Part shown: positions 16,549-25,821 of the stretch, piece by piece | Layout of the letters: every line of letters starts with the position of its first letter | Numbering within the stretch: the first letter of the stretch is position 1 | Assembly (NCBI GenBank): GCA_002470825.1 | Contig: DKOR01000035.1 | Coordinates: 1-64,000, forward strand | Source of the DNA: Thiotrichaceae bacterium UBA7357 | Lineage (GTDB): Bacteria; Pseudomonadota; Gammaproteobacteria; Eutrophobiales; Eutrophobiaceae | Length of the DNA stretch: 64,000 bases | Reading direction: 5' to 3' | Translations under genes and position numbers: made by a program | The notes under the pieces: generated by a model | Told to the model about the DNA's origin: nothing | Databases searched by the model: none | The model's input: only the letters and a program-made list of their open reading frames with translations

Positions 16549-17304
16549 ATGAAACGCCTCAAAGATAAAATTGCTATTATTACAGGTGCAAGCAGTGGTA
16601 TTGGAGCTAACACCGCAATATTATTTGCAAAAGAAGGGGCTTCGGTTGTCGTTAACTACCGTAAATCCAAAGATAGTGCAGAAAGAGTGGTACAAGAGAT
16701 TAAATCTATGAGTCACCATGCGGTTGCTATTCAAGCAGATATGGGAAATAAAAAAGATATTATTCGTCTTATTTCAGCAACATTGGAAAAATTTGGTCAT
16801 ATTGATATTTTGGTCAATAATGCAGGCGCAGATATCCTTACTGGTGATGGTGCATTAGTTAACAATGATAAAAAATTGGACCAATTATTAAATGTCGATC
16901 TTAAGGGTACTATGAATGCCTGTTGGTCGGTGACACCACTAATGAAAAAACAAGGTACAGGTGTGATTGTTAATATGGGGTGGGACTTAGCAACGCATGG
17001 AATTGAAGGTATAAATCCACAAATTTTTGCAGCATCAAAAGCTGGCGTATTAGGTTTCACGCGTTCCTTTGCTAAAACAGTTGCTCCGGAAATTCGTGTC
17101 AATATGGTTTCACCTGGATGGATAGCGACATCTTTTTCTGAAAAGTATATGCAAGATGAATACTATCAAGCAAGAATAAAGGAAATTCCTCTAGGCCGTT
17201 TTGGAAAGCCGGAGGATGTGGCAGCAGCTGTTGTGTTTTTAGCCTCTGAGGATTCGTCTTATTTATCAGGAGAATCGATTAATATTAATGGCGGTCTAGT
17301 TTGA
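16549..17304 (+). CDS. SDR-family protein with altered active site
   Basis: 251-residue Rossmann-fold protein similar to FabG reductases. The cofactor motif TGASSGIG (12-19), NNAG (90-93) and the C-terminal LSGESININGG are normal; NYRKS after strand 2 suggests NADPH. However, the catalytic YxxxK is FAASK here (Phe160, Lys164) and no Ser occurs in the segment 139-160 (VNMGWDLATH), where the catalytic Ser is expected. It is likely to bind NAD(P) but may not be a standard dehydrogenase. Followed after 29 nt by a CMD-like gene. Confidence 0.85.
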   Translation: MKRLKDKIAIITGASSGIGANTAILFAKEGASVVVNYRKSKDSAERVVQEIKSMSHHAVAIQADMGNKKDIIRLISATLEKFGHIDILVNNAGADILTGDGALVNNDKKLDQLLNVDLKGTMNACWSVTPLMKKQGTGVIVNMGWDLATHGIEGINPQIFAASKAGVLGFTRSFAKTVAPEIRVNMVSPGWIATSFSEKYMQDEYYQARIKEIPLGRFGKPEDVAAAVVFLASEDSSYLSGESININGGLV

Positions 17305-17333
17305 CTATCAAATATTAAAGAAGAACTTAAGTC

Positions 17334-17729
17334 ATGTCTGAAAAATCTGAAAAAAAAGGTGTTAAAGTCCGTAAAGAAGTCATGGGTGAAAAATTCGTAC
17401 AACGCGCTGTTGATAATACGACGCAATTAACTGCACCACTTCAAGACTGGATTAATGAGCATGCTTGGGGTTCAACTTGGCAACGAGATGGTTTGTCGCG
17501 ACAAACTCGCTCACTAATAACTATTGCTATGCTAGTTACACTTAAAGCACCTATGGAATTAAAAGGACATGTTAGAGGAGCTTTAAATAATGGCTGCACA
17601 GTTGAAGAAATTCAAGAAGTATTATTACATTCCGTAATTTATTGTGGTGCACCAGCAACACAGGAAGCATTTCGAGCGGCACAGGAAGTTATTGATGACT
17701 GGCAAAAAGAATTCAATGCAGTTGAATAA
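17334..17729 (+). CDS. Carboxymuconolactone decarboxylase family protein
   Basis: 131-residue all-helical protein of the PcaC/CMD family. RSLITIAMLVTLKAPMELKG, HVRGALNNGCTVEEIQEVLL and the closing AFRAAQEVIDDW match 4-carboxymuconolactone decarboxylase text. No other protocatechuate-pathway gene is in the window, so the exact substrate is open. Probably co-transcribed with the SDR before it, which suggests that they act on the same small carbon compound. Confidence 0.85.
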   Translation: MSEKSEKKGVKVRKEVMGEKFVQRAVDNTTQLTAPLQDWINEHAWGSTWQRDGLSRQTRSLITIAMLVTLKAPMELKGHVRGALNNGCTVEEIQEVLLHSVIYCGAPATQEAFRAAQEVIDDWQKEFNAVE

Positions 17730-17763
17730 TTTTTTATCAATAACCATAAAAATGACCTAAGTA

Positions 17764-18279
17764 TTAGTAATGTATCAAAGAGTGGATATTATATTTTTCT
17801 AATTTATCTCTACCCATAAGAGTGTCGAGTTCGATGACAAATGCACAGGCACCCACTTCGGCGCCTAGTCTTTCAATCAAGGCACAACTCGCTAAAGCAG
17901 TACCACCAGTAGCAATTAGATCATCTACTAACAAGACACGATCTCCCTGTTTTAATGCGTCCTCATGTATCTCTAAGGATGCAGATCCATATTCAAGGTC
18001 ATAAGATAAGCTTTGTACATCGTATGGTAATTTCCCAGGTTTGCGTAATGGAACAAAGCTGACTCCAAGCTCCCATGCAGCCAGGCTGCCAAAGATAAAA
18101 CCTCGTGCTTCCATACCAGCCACTGCAGTAATATCAGTACCAAGAAAAGGGTAAATTAATTGATTTACAGCTAATCGCAGCATAGCTGGCTCTTTAACTA
18201 ATGGTGTAATATCCTTGAATTGTATTCCAGGTTTTGGAAAGTCTGGGATATTTCGAATATGTGCCTCTAAACGTTTCAT
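17764..18279 (-). CDS. apt: Adenine phosphoribosyltransferase
   Basis: Salvages adenine to AMP with PRPP. The PRPP-binding motif VLLVDDLIATGGTA and the AGMEARGFIFG loop are intact, and the start IRNIPDFPKPGIQFKDITPL is classical. I use ATG 18279 (MKRLEAHIRN), which has GGAG 7 nt upstream; the longer frame would need GTG at 18297. 171 residues. Convergent with the CMD gene; single-gene unit. Confidence 0.95.
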   Translation of the reverse strand: MKRLEAHIRNIPDFPKPGIQFKDITPLVKEPAMLRLAVNQLIYPFLGTDITAVAGMEARGFIFGSLAAWELGVSFVPLRKPGKLPYDVQSLSYDLEYGSASLEIHEDALKQGDRVLLVDDLIATGGTALASCALIERLGAEVGACAFVIELDTLMGRDKLEKYNIHSLIHY

Positions 18280-18394
18280 ATATTGACTCCGAATCACGTT
18301 ACATTTTTTCTATACTAAACTTTAATTAAGGAAAAAGGGAATTTCTCTGTTATAACGATATAAACTTTGAGCAATCACTTCAGAATTAAAACTA

Positions 18395-19063
18395 ATGCAA
18401 AAATTTGAAACAATATATGGTATGGCAGCAGATTTAGAAGGTGGTGTAGAGGCTTTGGAAGCTTTATTACCTATACCACGTACAGAAAAAGAGCTTAAAA
18501 ACCTCACAAATAGTTTTTGCTTGTCAAACATGTCCCGGCGTATTTTTCAGGCAGGACTAAATCGAAAGATTATTGATAACAAATGGCCCTCATTTGAAGA
18601 TGTGTTTCATCAATTTGATATCAATGCAGTAAGAATGTTGAGTGATGAGGTATTACAGGCATTAATGGATGAAAAGCGCATTGTTCGTCATTGGGGTAAG
18701 ATTCAAAGTGTACGACATAATGCACAGACCATTTATGAAATAGATGAAGAAGAGGATGGGTTTCTTAATTATGTTGCGGAATGGCCTTCTAGTGAGATTG
18801 TTGAATTTTGGGATGTTCTAAAAAAGCGTTTTAAACAATTAGGAGGTGCGTCTGGGCCATATTTTTTACGGCGAATAAAAAAAGATACATTCCTCTTAAC
18901 ACAAGATGTTATGAGAGCCATGGCTCGATGGGGCGCTATAGATGAAGAGCCCAAGAATAAAAAACAGATGAATCATGTGCAGGAATGTATGAATCTATGG
19001 CAAGAAGAGAGTCAGAGACCATATTGTCAGTTGAGTATGATATTGGCTTGTTCAATAGACTAA
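18395..19063 (+). CDS. DNA-3-methyladenine glycosylase I-like protein
   Basis: 222-residue member of the Tag-like helix-hairpin-helix glycosylase family. The start FETIYGMAADLEGGVEALEA and the LSNMSRRIFQAGLNRKIIDN, WPSFEDVFHQFD stretches are characteristic, as is GPYFLRRIKKDTFLL. This is the longer Tag-like subgroup often found in gammaproteobacteria rather than E. coli Tag itself; the zinc-binding Cys/His of Tag are not clear to me. greB follows 2 nt after the stop. Confidence 0.82.
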   Translation: MQKFETIYGMAADLEGGVEALEALLPIPRTEKELKNLTNSFCLSNMSRRIFQAGLNRKIIDNKWPSFEDVFHQFDINAVRMLSDEVLQALMDEKRIVRHWGKIQSVRHNAQTIYEIDEEEDGFLNYVAEWPSSEIVEFWDVLKKRFKQLGGASGPYFLRRIKKDTFLLTQDVMRAMARWGAIDEEPKNKKQMNHVQECMNLWQEESQRPYCQLSMILACSID

Positions 19064-19065
19064 TC

Positions 19066-19560
19066 ATGGGACGTTGGCGAGCACAGGCAACTGAATCTGC
19101 CGCATATATTACTCCAGAAGGTTATCGAAAATTAGAGCAAGAGAATACTGCTTTATGGGAAAAACGGAATCTTGTCACAAAAGCAGTTGCAGCAGCAGCA
19201 GCAGAGGGAGATCGTTCTGAAAATGCTGAATATATCTATCGTAAAAAACAATTACGAGAAATTGATTCACGAATAGCCTATTTACAGCAACGGATGCCTA
19301 AACTAACAATTGTCCGACAGACACAAGATATGACTAGAGTGTTTTTTGGTGCATGGATAACAATTAAAGATGTTTCTGAAAAAGAATGGCGTTACCGAAT
19401 TGTTGGGGCTGATGAGTTTGATATTAATGATAATTATATTACGGTTGATTCTCCATTAGCAAAATCAATGATGGGTAAAAGGATTGATGATAAAATAGTT
19501 TTTGAAAGACAAGGATTAACGCAAGCATTCATTATCATCAATATCGAATATATAATTTAA
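19066..19560 (+). CDS. greB: Transcription elongation factor GreB
   Basis: Rescues backtracked RNA polymerase by stimulating transcript cleavage. The N-terminal coiled coil (YITPEGYRKLEQENTAL) carries the acidic tip GDRSENAEY with the catalytic Asp/Glu pair, and KVFFGAW-type text (RVFFGAWITIKD) with SPLAKSMMGK marks the C-terminal FKBP-like domain. The GDRSENAEYIYRKKQLREID basic patch fits GreB more than GreA. 164 residues from ATG 19066; an upstream in-frame ATG at 18985 lies inside the preceding gene and is rejected. Confidence 0.93.
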   Translation: MGRWRAQATESAAYITPEGYRKLEQENTALWEKRNLVTKAVAAAAAEGDRSENAEYIYRKKQLREIDSRIAYLQQRMPKLTIVRQTQDMTRVFFGAWITIKDVSEKEWRYRIVGADEFDINDNYITVDSPLAKSMMGKRIDDKIVFERQGLTQAFIIINIEYII

Positions 19561-19826
19561 AAGTTGTTACTACACTTCCATTGCAGTCACTACCAAAAAT
19601 CAAATCTAGGTCTGAAAAATAACATTACTATCCCTAATGGTAGTTTGATGAAGATTGAGTGAGATATATGACTATATTGTAAGCAAAGAAGTCTTTCTTT
19701 CGAAAACCGCTATTGATTAACAAAAATAGTTGTTCAGTAAAGGTTCTCTAGAGAATGGTGAATCTAATTATTATTGCAGCTGAAATTTCCTAGAAAATCA
19801 CCAATGGTTTTTCATGACAATGATAT

Positions 19827-22034
19827 TTAATTAGTTGACTGCTCCAGTTCTATGATTGTTTTATCCTTTAAATATGTCTCTCCTAGTTTAGTGATGCTAA
19901 TGTAATCAGTCTTACCTGTACTTAAAACCGGCATTTTTTCAATATAAATTATTGTCTTAGGAATGATTAATTCGCTTATATGTTTGCTTTTAGCTATTTC
20001 TTGTAATTCTTTTCGTATAGGATTTTTTTGGTTTGTGATGAGAATCACTCTTTCTCCTTTATGCTCGTCGTGAAGAGCGAGAGCGGCATGTTCCATATTT
20101 GGCCATGTTAGACTAGCTAGCTCTTCAACTGCTGATAAGGAAACCATCTCCCCACCAATCTTTGCAAAACGCTTAGCACGTCCTAAAATTGTAATAAATC
20201 CATCTTCATCAACAACAACAATATCCCCGGTGTCATACCAGCCCAAGCCACGTTCTGTTGTCGGCGCTTGTATTTCTCCTGGTTTATTATGACTGAGATA
20301 GCCCAGCATGATATTAGGGCCTCTGACGACAAGAAGACCTCCATTTTCTATTCCATCTACTCGTTTTATATAATATTCCATGTCAGAAACTAAACGACCT
20401 ACTGTCCCTGTCTTGTTTAACATTTTATTATTAACCGATATCACTGGGCTAGCTTCCGTCACACCATATCCTTGCAAGATGCGAAGCCCGTATTTGTGCA
20501 TCCATAATTGCATTGTGTCGTCATGTAATTTCTCTGCTCCAGCGATGACGTAATCCAAAGTGTTCAAATCATAAGGGTGTGCATAATGAGCATAACCTTT
20601 GAGAAAGGTGTTGGTGGCAAAAAATATAGTTGCGCCTAATTCGTAGATTAATTCCGGAATATTTCGATAATTTAAAGGAGATGGATAGAGAAATATTTTT
20701 CCTCCACCTAGGAGAGGCATTAATAAACCAGCATTGAGTCCAAATGAATGAAACAGCGGCAAGCAATTAAAGACTGTATCTGCTGGAGTAAAATTAATAT
20801 GACAACGAACTTGAGCGTAATTTGCAAGTATATTGGTGTGAGAAAGCACGACGCCTTTAGGCTGACCTTCTGAACCAGATGTAAATAAAATAACGGCTTT
20901 TGCATTAGGGTTTGTATTTAGGTTGTTTTTTGAATAATATTTTCCCGGGTTTTTACTCATATATAGTGCAAATAGTTTTGTGATGCAGGTGATATTATTT
21001 TTTATGTCTTCTAGGCATATAACTGTAATGTCTTTTTCAAGTTCTTCTTTTAGTTTTTCGAGTTTTGCACCCTCTAAGAAAGCTCTTGATGTGAAAATGG
21101 TCTTTACTTGTGCAGTTACACATGCGCGTTTTATGTTCAGTGCACCAGAGGTGTAGTTTAACATAGTAGGAATGCGACCAATGAATTGCAATGCAAAGAA
21201 AAATATTGGAAAAGCATTAACATTAGGTAGCAACATGCCGACATGTTCACCTAAATCAGTCTGTTTTTTTATTAAACGGCTTAATAAAATACTGCGTAAA
21301 ATTAATTCACCATAATTTAGTTGCTCACGTTTTACATCTTCTAATATTATTTTTTTCTTCCCATATTTTTTGCTTGCATCAAGCATCGCCATGTAGAGAG
21401 TTCTTCTTTTATCGACGCTTGAGTATGACAGGTTGTACATTATGTCTTGTAGTTGTTGAGAAGCTATTTTCCTACGTTCATGACCCATAATATGTGACGA
21501 GATTTTTATTCTTGACGTAGGTAGAACTCTAATAGTAATTTTGGGAAACCAGCAGACATATCCACGTCCTTTCATATAAGACAGACGACTATATTGTGCT
21601 CCTTCTATTGCTATAGGTAAAATACTGGCATTAGCCTTATCTGCAATTAAACTCGGCCCCTCATAAATTTTCATTAATGAACCGGTAACGGTGATACGTC
21701 CTTCTGGGAATATCACAGCTTTTTTATTTTTCTTGATATATTTGACCATGGATTTTACTGATAAAGGGTTGCTTGGATCCATTTCAAATAAGTCGACAAA
21801 AAATAAAAATGGTTTGAAAATTTTCTTGGCAGCTATTTTTCTACTTATAGCAAAGGTGGGTGTTTCTGGAAGCCAAGCATAGAGCAAGACACCATCAAGT
21901 AAAGAAGTGTGGTTTGCTATGATTAATACGCGATTGCCAGCCTTCTCATAGTTTTCTAGACCTGTGACTTCTACTTTATAAAACAGACGAAGTAAAACTC
22001 GAAAGAATAATTTCCAGAGGCGCCTCATTTTCAT
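19827..22034 (-). CDS. aas: Aas-like acyltransferase / acyl-ACP synthetase fusion
   Basis: 735-residue two-domain protein that in E. coli (719 residues) re-acylates lysophospholipids at the inner membrane. Residues 1-190 are a PlsC-type acyltransferase with NHTSLLD (His42, Asp47) and FPEGRIT. From about 225 an adenylate-forming domain follows, with ILFTSGSEGQPKGVVLS (phosphate loop), QGYGVTEASP, YDTGDI and the closing Lys in STGKTDY. No third MFS transporter domain is attached and no lplT is adjacent. Monocistronic, leftward. Confidence 0.88.
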   Translation of the reverse strand: MKMRRLWKLFFRVLLRLFYKVEVTGLENYEKAGNRVLIIANHTSLLDGVLLYAWLPETPTFAISRKIAAKKIFKPFLFFVDLFEMDPSNPLSVKSMVKYIKKNKKAVIFPEGRITVTGSLMKIYEGPSLIADKANASILPIAIEGAQYSRLSYMKGRGYVCWFPKITIRVLPTSRIKISSHIMGHERRKIASQQLQDIMYNLSYSSVDKRRTLYMAMLDASKKYGKKKIILEDVKREQLNYGELILRSILLSRLIKKQTDLGEHVGMLLPNVNAFPIFFFALQFIGRIPTMLNYTSGALNIKRACVTAQVKTIFTSRAFLEGAKLEKLKEELEKDITVICLEDIKNNITCITKLFALYMSKNPGKYYSKNNLNTNPNAKAVILFTSGSEGQPKGVVLSHTNILANYAQVRCHINFTPADTVFNCLPLFHSFGLNAGLLMPLLGGGKIFLYPSPLNYRNIPELIYELGATIFFATNTFLKGYAHYAHPYDLNTLDYVIAGAEKLHDDTMQLWMHKYGLRILQGYGVTEASPVISVNNKMLNKTGTVGRLVSDMEYYIKRVDGIENGGLLVVRGPNIMLGYLSHNKPGEIQAPTTERGLGWYDTGDIVVVDEDGFITILGRAKRFAKIGGEMVSLSAVEELASLTWPNMEHAALALHDEHKGERVILITNQKNPIRKELQEIAKSKHISELIIPKTIIYIEKMPVLSTGKTDYISITKLGETYLKDKTIIELEQSTN

Positions 22035-22111
22035 ATTGTACTTGTAAAAGTAGTGCTATGAGAATAACTTTATTATGAAAGTATGAAAAAATTAATGATT
22101 AAGATAAAATC

Positions 22112-23725
22112 TCAAGCACCAGTAATTGTTTGGCGAACGATTAAGCTCTGTCCAGGCTGCAAATGTTTTTCTCTTTTGATTTTGTTCCAATTAAGCAAAT
22201 CAATAATATGAATATCATGCTTTCTTGCGATCAACCATAACGAATCACCCTGTTTAACTATATAAGTATCAGATGCATTGTTTTTTGTTGTATCTTTAAT
22301 TTGACTTCGTTTATTTCTATGTTGCTTAATCCAGACAATCAGTTTTTGTCCAGGTTTAAGTAGATGTTTTTTTGGAATATCATTCCATTGCGTCAGTTGA
22401 CTTACTTTAACGTCGTAACGACGACTAATTTCCCAAAGATTATCACCATGTTTAACGTTATAGATATAATGTTTACCATCGATGTTACTCTTTAGATTAT
22501 TGAATTTTCTGACATCCTCACTTAAGGTATAAAACTTACTATTTTCCTTTGCGGTAGGAATCAGTAAAAAATGACCCGCACGTATTCTACTGTTTTTAAG
22601 TTGATTAATATTTTTCAGTGTAGTGACATCTGTGTGATGACGTAAAGCAATATGGCTTAGTGATTCACCTTTATGGATTTTATGTTGTTTCCAAGTTATC
22701 CGCTCAGATTCGGATAAAACTGCAAGTTTTTGTTTGAATTCGTTAACTTTGCTTAGTGGTATTAATAGATGATGAGGTCCTTTTGGATCCGTTGCCCAAC
22801 GATTGAAAGCTGGGTTTAGGGTATAAACTTCATCCATGGACAAACCAGATAGTTCAGAGACAGTAGATAAATCAATCTGGCTGCCGACGTTGACTTTCTC
22901 AAAGTATTGCTTATTTTGTATCTTTTTGAAGTTGATATTATATTTAACATTGTTTCTGAGTATTTCAGTTAGAGCTAAAAGGTTGGGTACATAGCTTCGC
23001 GTTTCACGAGGTAAAGGTAATGACCAGAAGTCAGTTTTCTTACCAGCCTTTTTGTTCTTTTTTATAGCCTTTTCGACATTGCCTTCTCCTGCGTTATAGG
23101 CGGCGAGGGCATGAAACCAATTGCCATTAAAACGCTTGTTTAAGTACTGTAGATAATCAAGAGCGCCATCAGTTGATGCGACAATATCTCGACGACCATC
23201 GTACCACCAGTTTTGTTTCATTCCAAAGCGCTTACCGGTTGCCGGAATGAATTGCCAAATACCAGAAGCATGACTGGGAGAATATGCAAACGGTTTATAG
23301 GCACTTTCTACAATAGGGAGAAGTGCTAAATCAAGTGGCATACTACGTTCTTTTAATTTCGATATAATATAAAATAAATATGGTTCTGCACGATCCGCTA
23401 CACGATCTAAATACTTTTGATGACGAGAGAACCATTCGATCATTTCTTTAACACTGCGTTGATTGATATTACTATCAAATTGCAAATCATCTTTGATTAG
23501 AAACCAGAGGTTAGAATGTTTGTTATTATTAGGAGTCTGGCTCTTGATCTCCTTATCAACCTTGACCTTTGAATTGACGACAATGTTTTTTGTGATTAAA
23601 GTTGATGTTTGACTCTTATCTGGAATTGGTGCGGTTTCTGCTGAATCAAACCGAGTAGAACTAAGCTTACAAGCGCTAGTTAGTAGTATTAGTAAGCAAA
23701 AAATTATTCTACGCATAATGTGCAT
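22112..23725 (-). CDS. mltD: Membrane-bound lytic murein transglycosylase D
   Basis: Cleaves peptidoglycan glycan strands in the periplasm. Signal peptide with lipobox TSAC near residue 20 suggests outer membrane anchoring. The SLT domain has ALLPIVESAYKPFAYSPSHA with catalytic Glu and GIWQFIPATGKRFG, then HALAAYNAGEGNV. Three LysM repeats fill the C-terminal third (HKGESLSHIALRHH, KHGDNLWEISRRYD, KQGDSLWLIARKHD), giving peptidoglycan binding. Start taken at ATG 23725; ATG 23716 is equally possible. Next to gloB as in other gammaproteobacteria. Confidence 0.93.
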   Translation of the reverse strand: MHIMRRIIFCLLILLTSACKLSSTRFDSAETAPIPDKSQTSTLITKNIVVNSKVKVDKEIKSQTPNNNKHSNLWFLIKDDLQFDSNINQRSVKEMIEWFSRHQKYLDRVADRAEPYLFYIISKLKERSMPLDLALLPIVESAYKPFAYSPSHASGIWQFIPATGKRFGMKQNWWYDGRRDIVASTDGALDYLQYLNKRFNGNWFHALAAYNAGEGNVEKAIKKNKKAGKKTDFWSLPLPRETRSYVPNLLALTEILRNNVKYNINFKKIQNKQYFEKVNVGSQIDLSTVSELSGLSMDEVYTLNPAFNRWATDPKGPHHLLIPLSKVNEFKQKLAVLSESERITWKQHKIHKGESLSHIALRHHTDVTTLKNINQLKNSRIRAGHFLLIPTAKENSKFYTLSEDVRKFNNLKSNIDGKHYIYNVKHGDNLWEISRRYDVKVSQLTQWNDIPKKHLLKPGQKLIVWIKQHRNKRSQIKDTTKNNASDTYIVKQGDSLWLIARKHDIHIIDLLNWNKIKREKHLQPGQSLIVRQTITGA

Positions 23726-23775
23726 GATCAAATGCTAGTGATTGGTTGTGTTTGGGTCAAGCGCTAACTTACAAA

Positions 23776-24546
23776 TCAAAAATTGTCCTTCCACTGTCGT
23801 ATTGCAGTAAAAACATCGACTGCGTTATTCAGATTTTTACCGAAAAAATCACTGGCAGCTGATATAACGTTTGGCTCTTCGCAGCGTAAAAATGGATTTG
23901 ATCTACTCTCTTCTAATAATGTTGTGGGCACTGTAGGCCGATTTGATTTTCTGTATCGTTGAGCATGTTCTAAGCGTTTATGTATAAACGTATTTTGTGG
24001 TTCGATGCTCGCAGCAAATTTGAGGTTCTTAACAGTGTATTCATGACCACAATAAAGTAATGTATCTGCAGGTAAGGTCTTAAATTTAGTTAAAGAAGCA
24101 TACATTTGTGATGATGTGCCTTCGAATATACGACCACAACCGCCTGTAAACAGAGTATCTCCACTGAAAACTATGCTATTAGTATAATAAGCTATTGCGC
24201 CAGAGGTATGTCCTGGGACGTCTAGTATTTCTAGATTTATATTCAATTCTGGTAATGCGACTAAATCACCTTCACCAACTAGGTCAGTACTACCTGTAAC
24301 ACTTTCTTTTTTTGGTGTATAAACCGGAATATCGTATTGTTTTATAATTCCAAGAATTCCACCTACATGATCCCAGTGGTGGTGCGTGATGAGGATTGCT
24401 ATGGGTATTAAACCATCTAACTTGATTTTATCGAGTACTGGCATTGTTTCGCTAGGGTCGATAATAGCCACATGCCTGCTTTTTTTGTTCTTTAAGAGCC
24501 AAATATAGTTATCCTTTAGGGCTGGTAGGGGTATGATCTCTAACAT
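23776..24546 (-). CDS. gloB: Hydroxyacylglutathione hydrolase (glyoxalase II)
   Basis: Metallo-beta-lactamase-fold thioesterase that splits S-lactoylglutathione. Metal motif THHHWDHVGG, then DVPGHTSGAIAY, FSGDTLFTGGCGR and YCGHEYT are all present. The C-terminal substrate-binding end (ESRSNPFLRCEEP) is complete. Start set at ATG 24546 (MLEIIPLPALKDNYIWLL); a longer frame would begin at TTG. Divergent from the yafS-like gene with a short shared intergenic region, the usual gloB-yafS arrangement. Confidence 0.95.
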   Translation of the reverse strand: MLEIIPLPALKDNYIWLLKNKKSRHVAIIDPSETMPVLDKIKLDGLIPIAILITHHHWDHVGGILGIIKQYDIPVYTPKKESVTGSTDLVGEGDLVALPELNINLEILDVPGHTSGAIAYYTNSIVFSGDTLFTGGCGRIFEGTSSQMYASLTKFKTLPADTLLYCGHEYTVKNLKFAASIEPQNTFIHKRLEHAQRYRKSNRPTVPTTLLEESRSNPFLRCEEPNVISAASDFFGKNLNNAVDVFTAIRQWKDNF

Positions 24547-24599
24547 GGTATATTTATTATCCAAATCAGTTCGTTAATATTGTTATAAGTGACATATTC

Positions 24600-25376
24600 A
24601 TGAATCCTGAAAATATAAATACACTATCACTGAGAAAAAGATTTTCAATCTGGTTTAGTGGTTCATTAGGCAGAATGGTCTATGCTGCAGAGATTGAAAA
24701 ACTAGAAAATATACTACAAGGTTTATTCGGTTATCATATATTACAGTATGGTTACTCTGCAGAGTCAAATTATCTGGCAGCATCTCAAATCAAAAATAAA
24801 TCAACTCTACTATTAGAGAACACTGAAGTAGATAGTAGTATAACTGCAATATATGCAAACGCGGAAGAATTACCAATTGCAATTGATTGTGTAGATGTAA
24901 TTGTTTTGCCGCATGTTCTTGAATATTATAAAGATGTGCATAAAATATTGCGAGAAATGGAACGTATCCTTATCAGTGATGGGCATGTGGTTATCATTGG
25001 TATTAACCCATTGAGTCTTTGGGGTCTTTGGAATATGTTTAGGTTTTGCTCGGATGAAATATCTTGGAGAGGACGTCTGGTCTCAATCTCACGATTAAAA
25101 GTTTGGCTATTGTTACTAAATTTTGAAATTAAAGAACTCACACGTTTCTTTTTTTTGCCACCATTAAACAACCACAACCTACTGAAGAAATTGATGCCAT
25201 TAGAATTACTGGGTCGTTATTGCTGGCCAATCTTTGGTGGATTGTATGTTGTCGTTGCTAAAAAGCGTACCGTGCCTCTAAATCCACTTAAGATCCAATG
25301 GCATACTAAACGAAAGATGATTGTGACTAGGTTAATTGAGAACACAATCAGAAGAGTTATAAAAAAACATGAGTGA
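24600..25376 (+). CDS. YafS-like SAM-dependent methyltransferase
   Basis: 258-residue class I methyltransferase similar to E. coli YafS, encoded at the same place (gloB-yafS-rnhA-dnaQ). The strand-4 region reads CVDVIVLPHVLEYYKDVHKILREM, and HVVIIGINPLSLWGLWNMF is the characteristic following strand. SAM motif I is poorly kept: ILQYGYSAESNYL lacks the GxGxG pattern. The substrate is unknown. Its end overlaps rnhA by 8 nt. Confidence 0.82.
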   Translation: MNPENINTLSLRKRFSIWFSGSLGRMVYAAEIEKLENILQGLFGYHILQYGYSAESNYLAASQIKNKSTLLLENTEVDSSITAIYANAEELPIAIDCVDVIVLPHVLEYYKDVHKILREMERILISDGHVVIIGINPLSLWGLWNMFRFCSDEISWRGRLVSISRLKVWLLLLNFEIKELTRFFFLPPLNNHNLLKKLMPLELLGRYCWPIFGGLYVVVAKKRTVPLNPLKIQWHTKRKMIVTRLIENTIRRVIKKHE

Positions 25377-25821
25377 AATAATCTATATTTTTTCCGACGG
25401 AGCATGTAGAGGAAATCCTGGCCCGGGCGGTTGGGGAACCTTACTAAAATATAATCTTATTGAAAAAGAATTGTATGGTGCTGAAGCAGAATCAACGAAT
25501 AACCGTATGGAATTGATGGGTGCTATTATGGGACTCGAAGCTTTAACAAAATCATCTGATGTCGTGCTTACAACTGATTCAAAATATGTGAAAAATGGTA
25601 TTACAGAATGGATGGCCGATTGGAAGCTACGAGGCTGGAAAACTGCTGCAAAGAAACCTGTAAAAAATAAAGATCTGTGGTTACGATTGAACGAAGCTTG
25701 TCAAACACATCAAATAACTTGGAAATGGGTCAAAGGACACAGTGGACATGAAGAAAATGAACGCGTAGACAAATTAGCGAATAAAGCAATAGATGAAATG
25801 TTGAATAGGAATAATTTATGA
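25369..25821 (+). CDS. rnhA: Ribonuclease HI
   Basis: Degrades the RNA strand of RNA-DNA hybrids. The four catalytic acids are visible: Asp in IFSDGACRGNPGPGGWG, Glu in NRMELMGAI, Asp in LTTDSKYV and Asp in NERVDKLAN; VKGHSGHEENE holds the conserved His. 150 residues, full length. Overlaps yafS-like before and dnaQ after (ATGA), suggesting coupled translation. Confidence 0.96.
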   Translation: MSEIIYIFSDGACRGNPGPGGWGTLLKYNLIEKELYGAEAESTNNRMELMGAIMGLEALTKSSDVVLTTDSKYVKNGITEWMADWKLRGWKTAAKKPVKNKDLWLRLNEACQTHQITWKWVKGHSGHEENERVDKLANKAIDEMLNRNNL

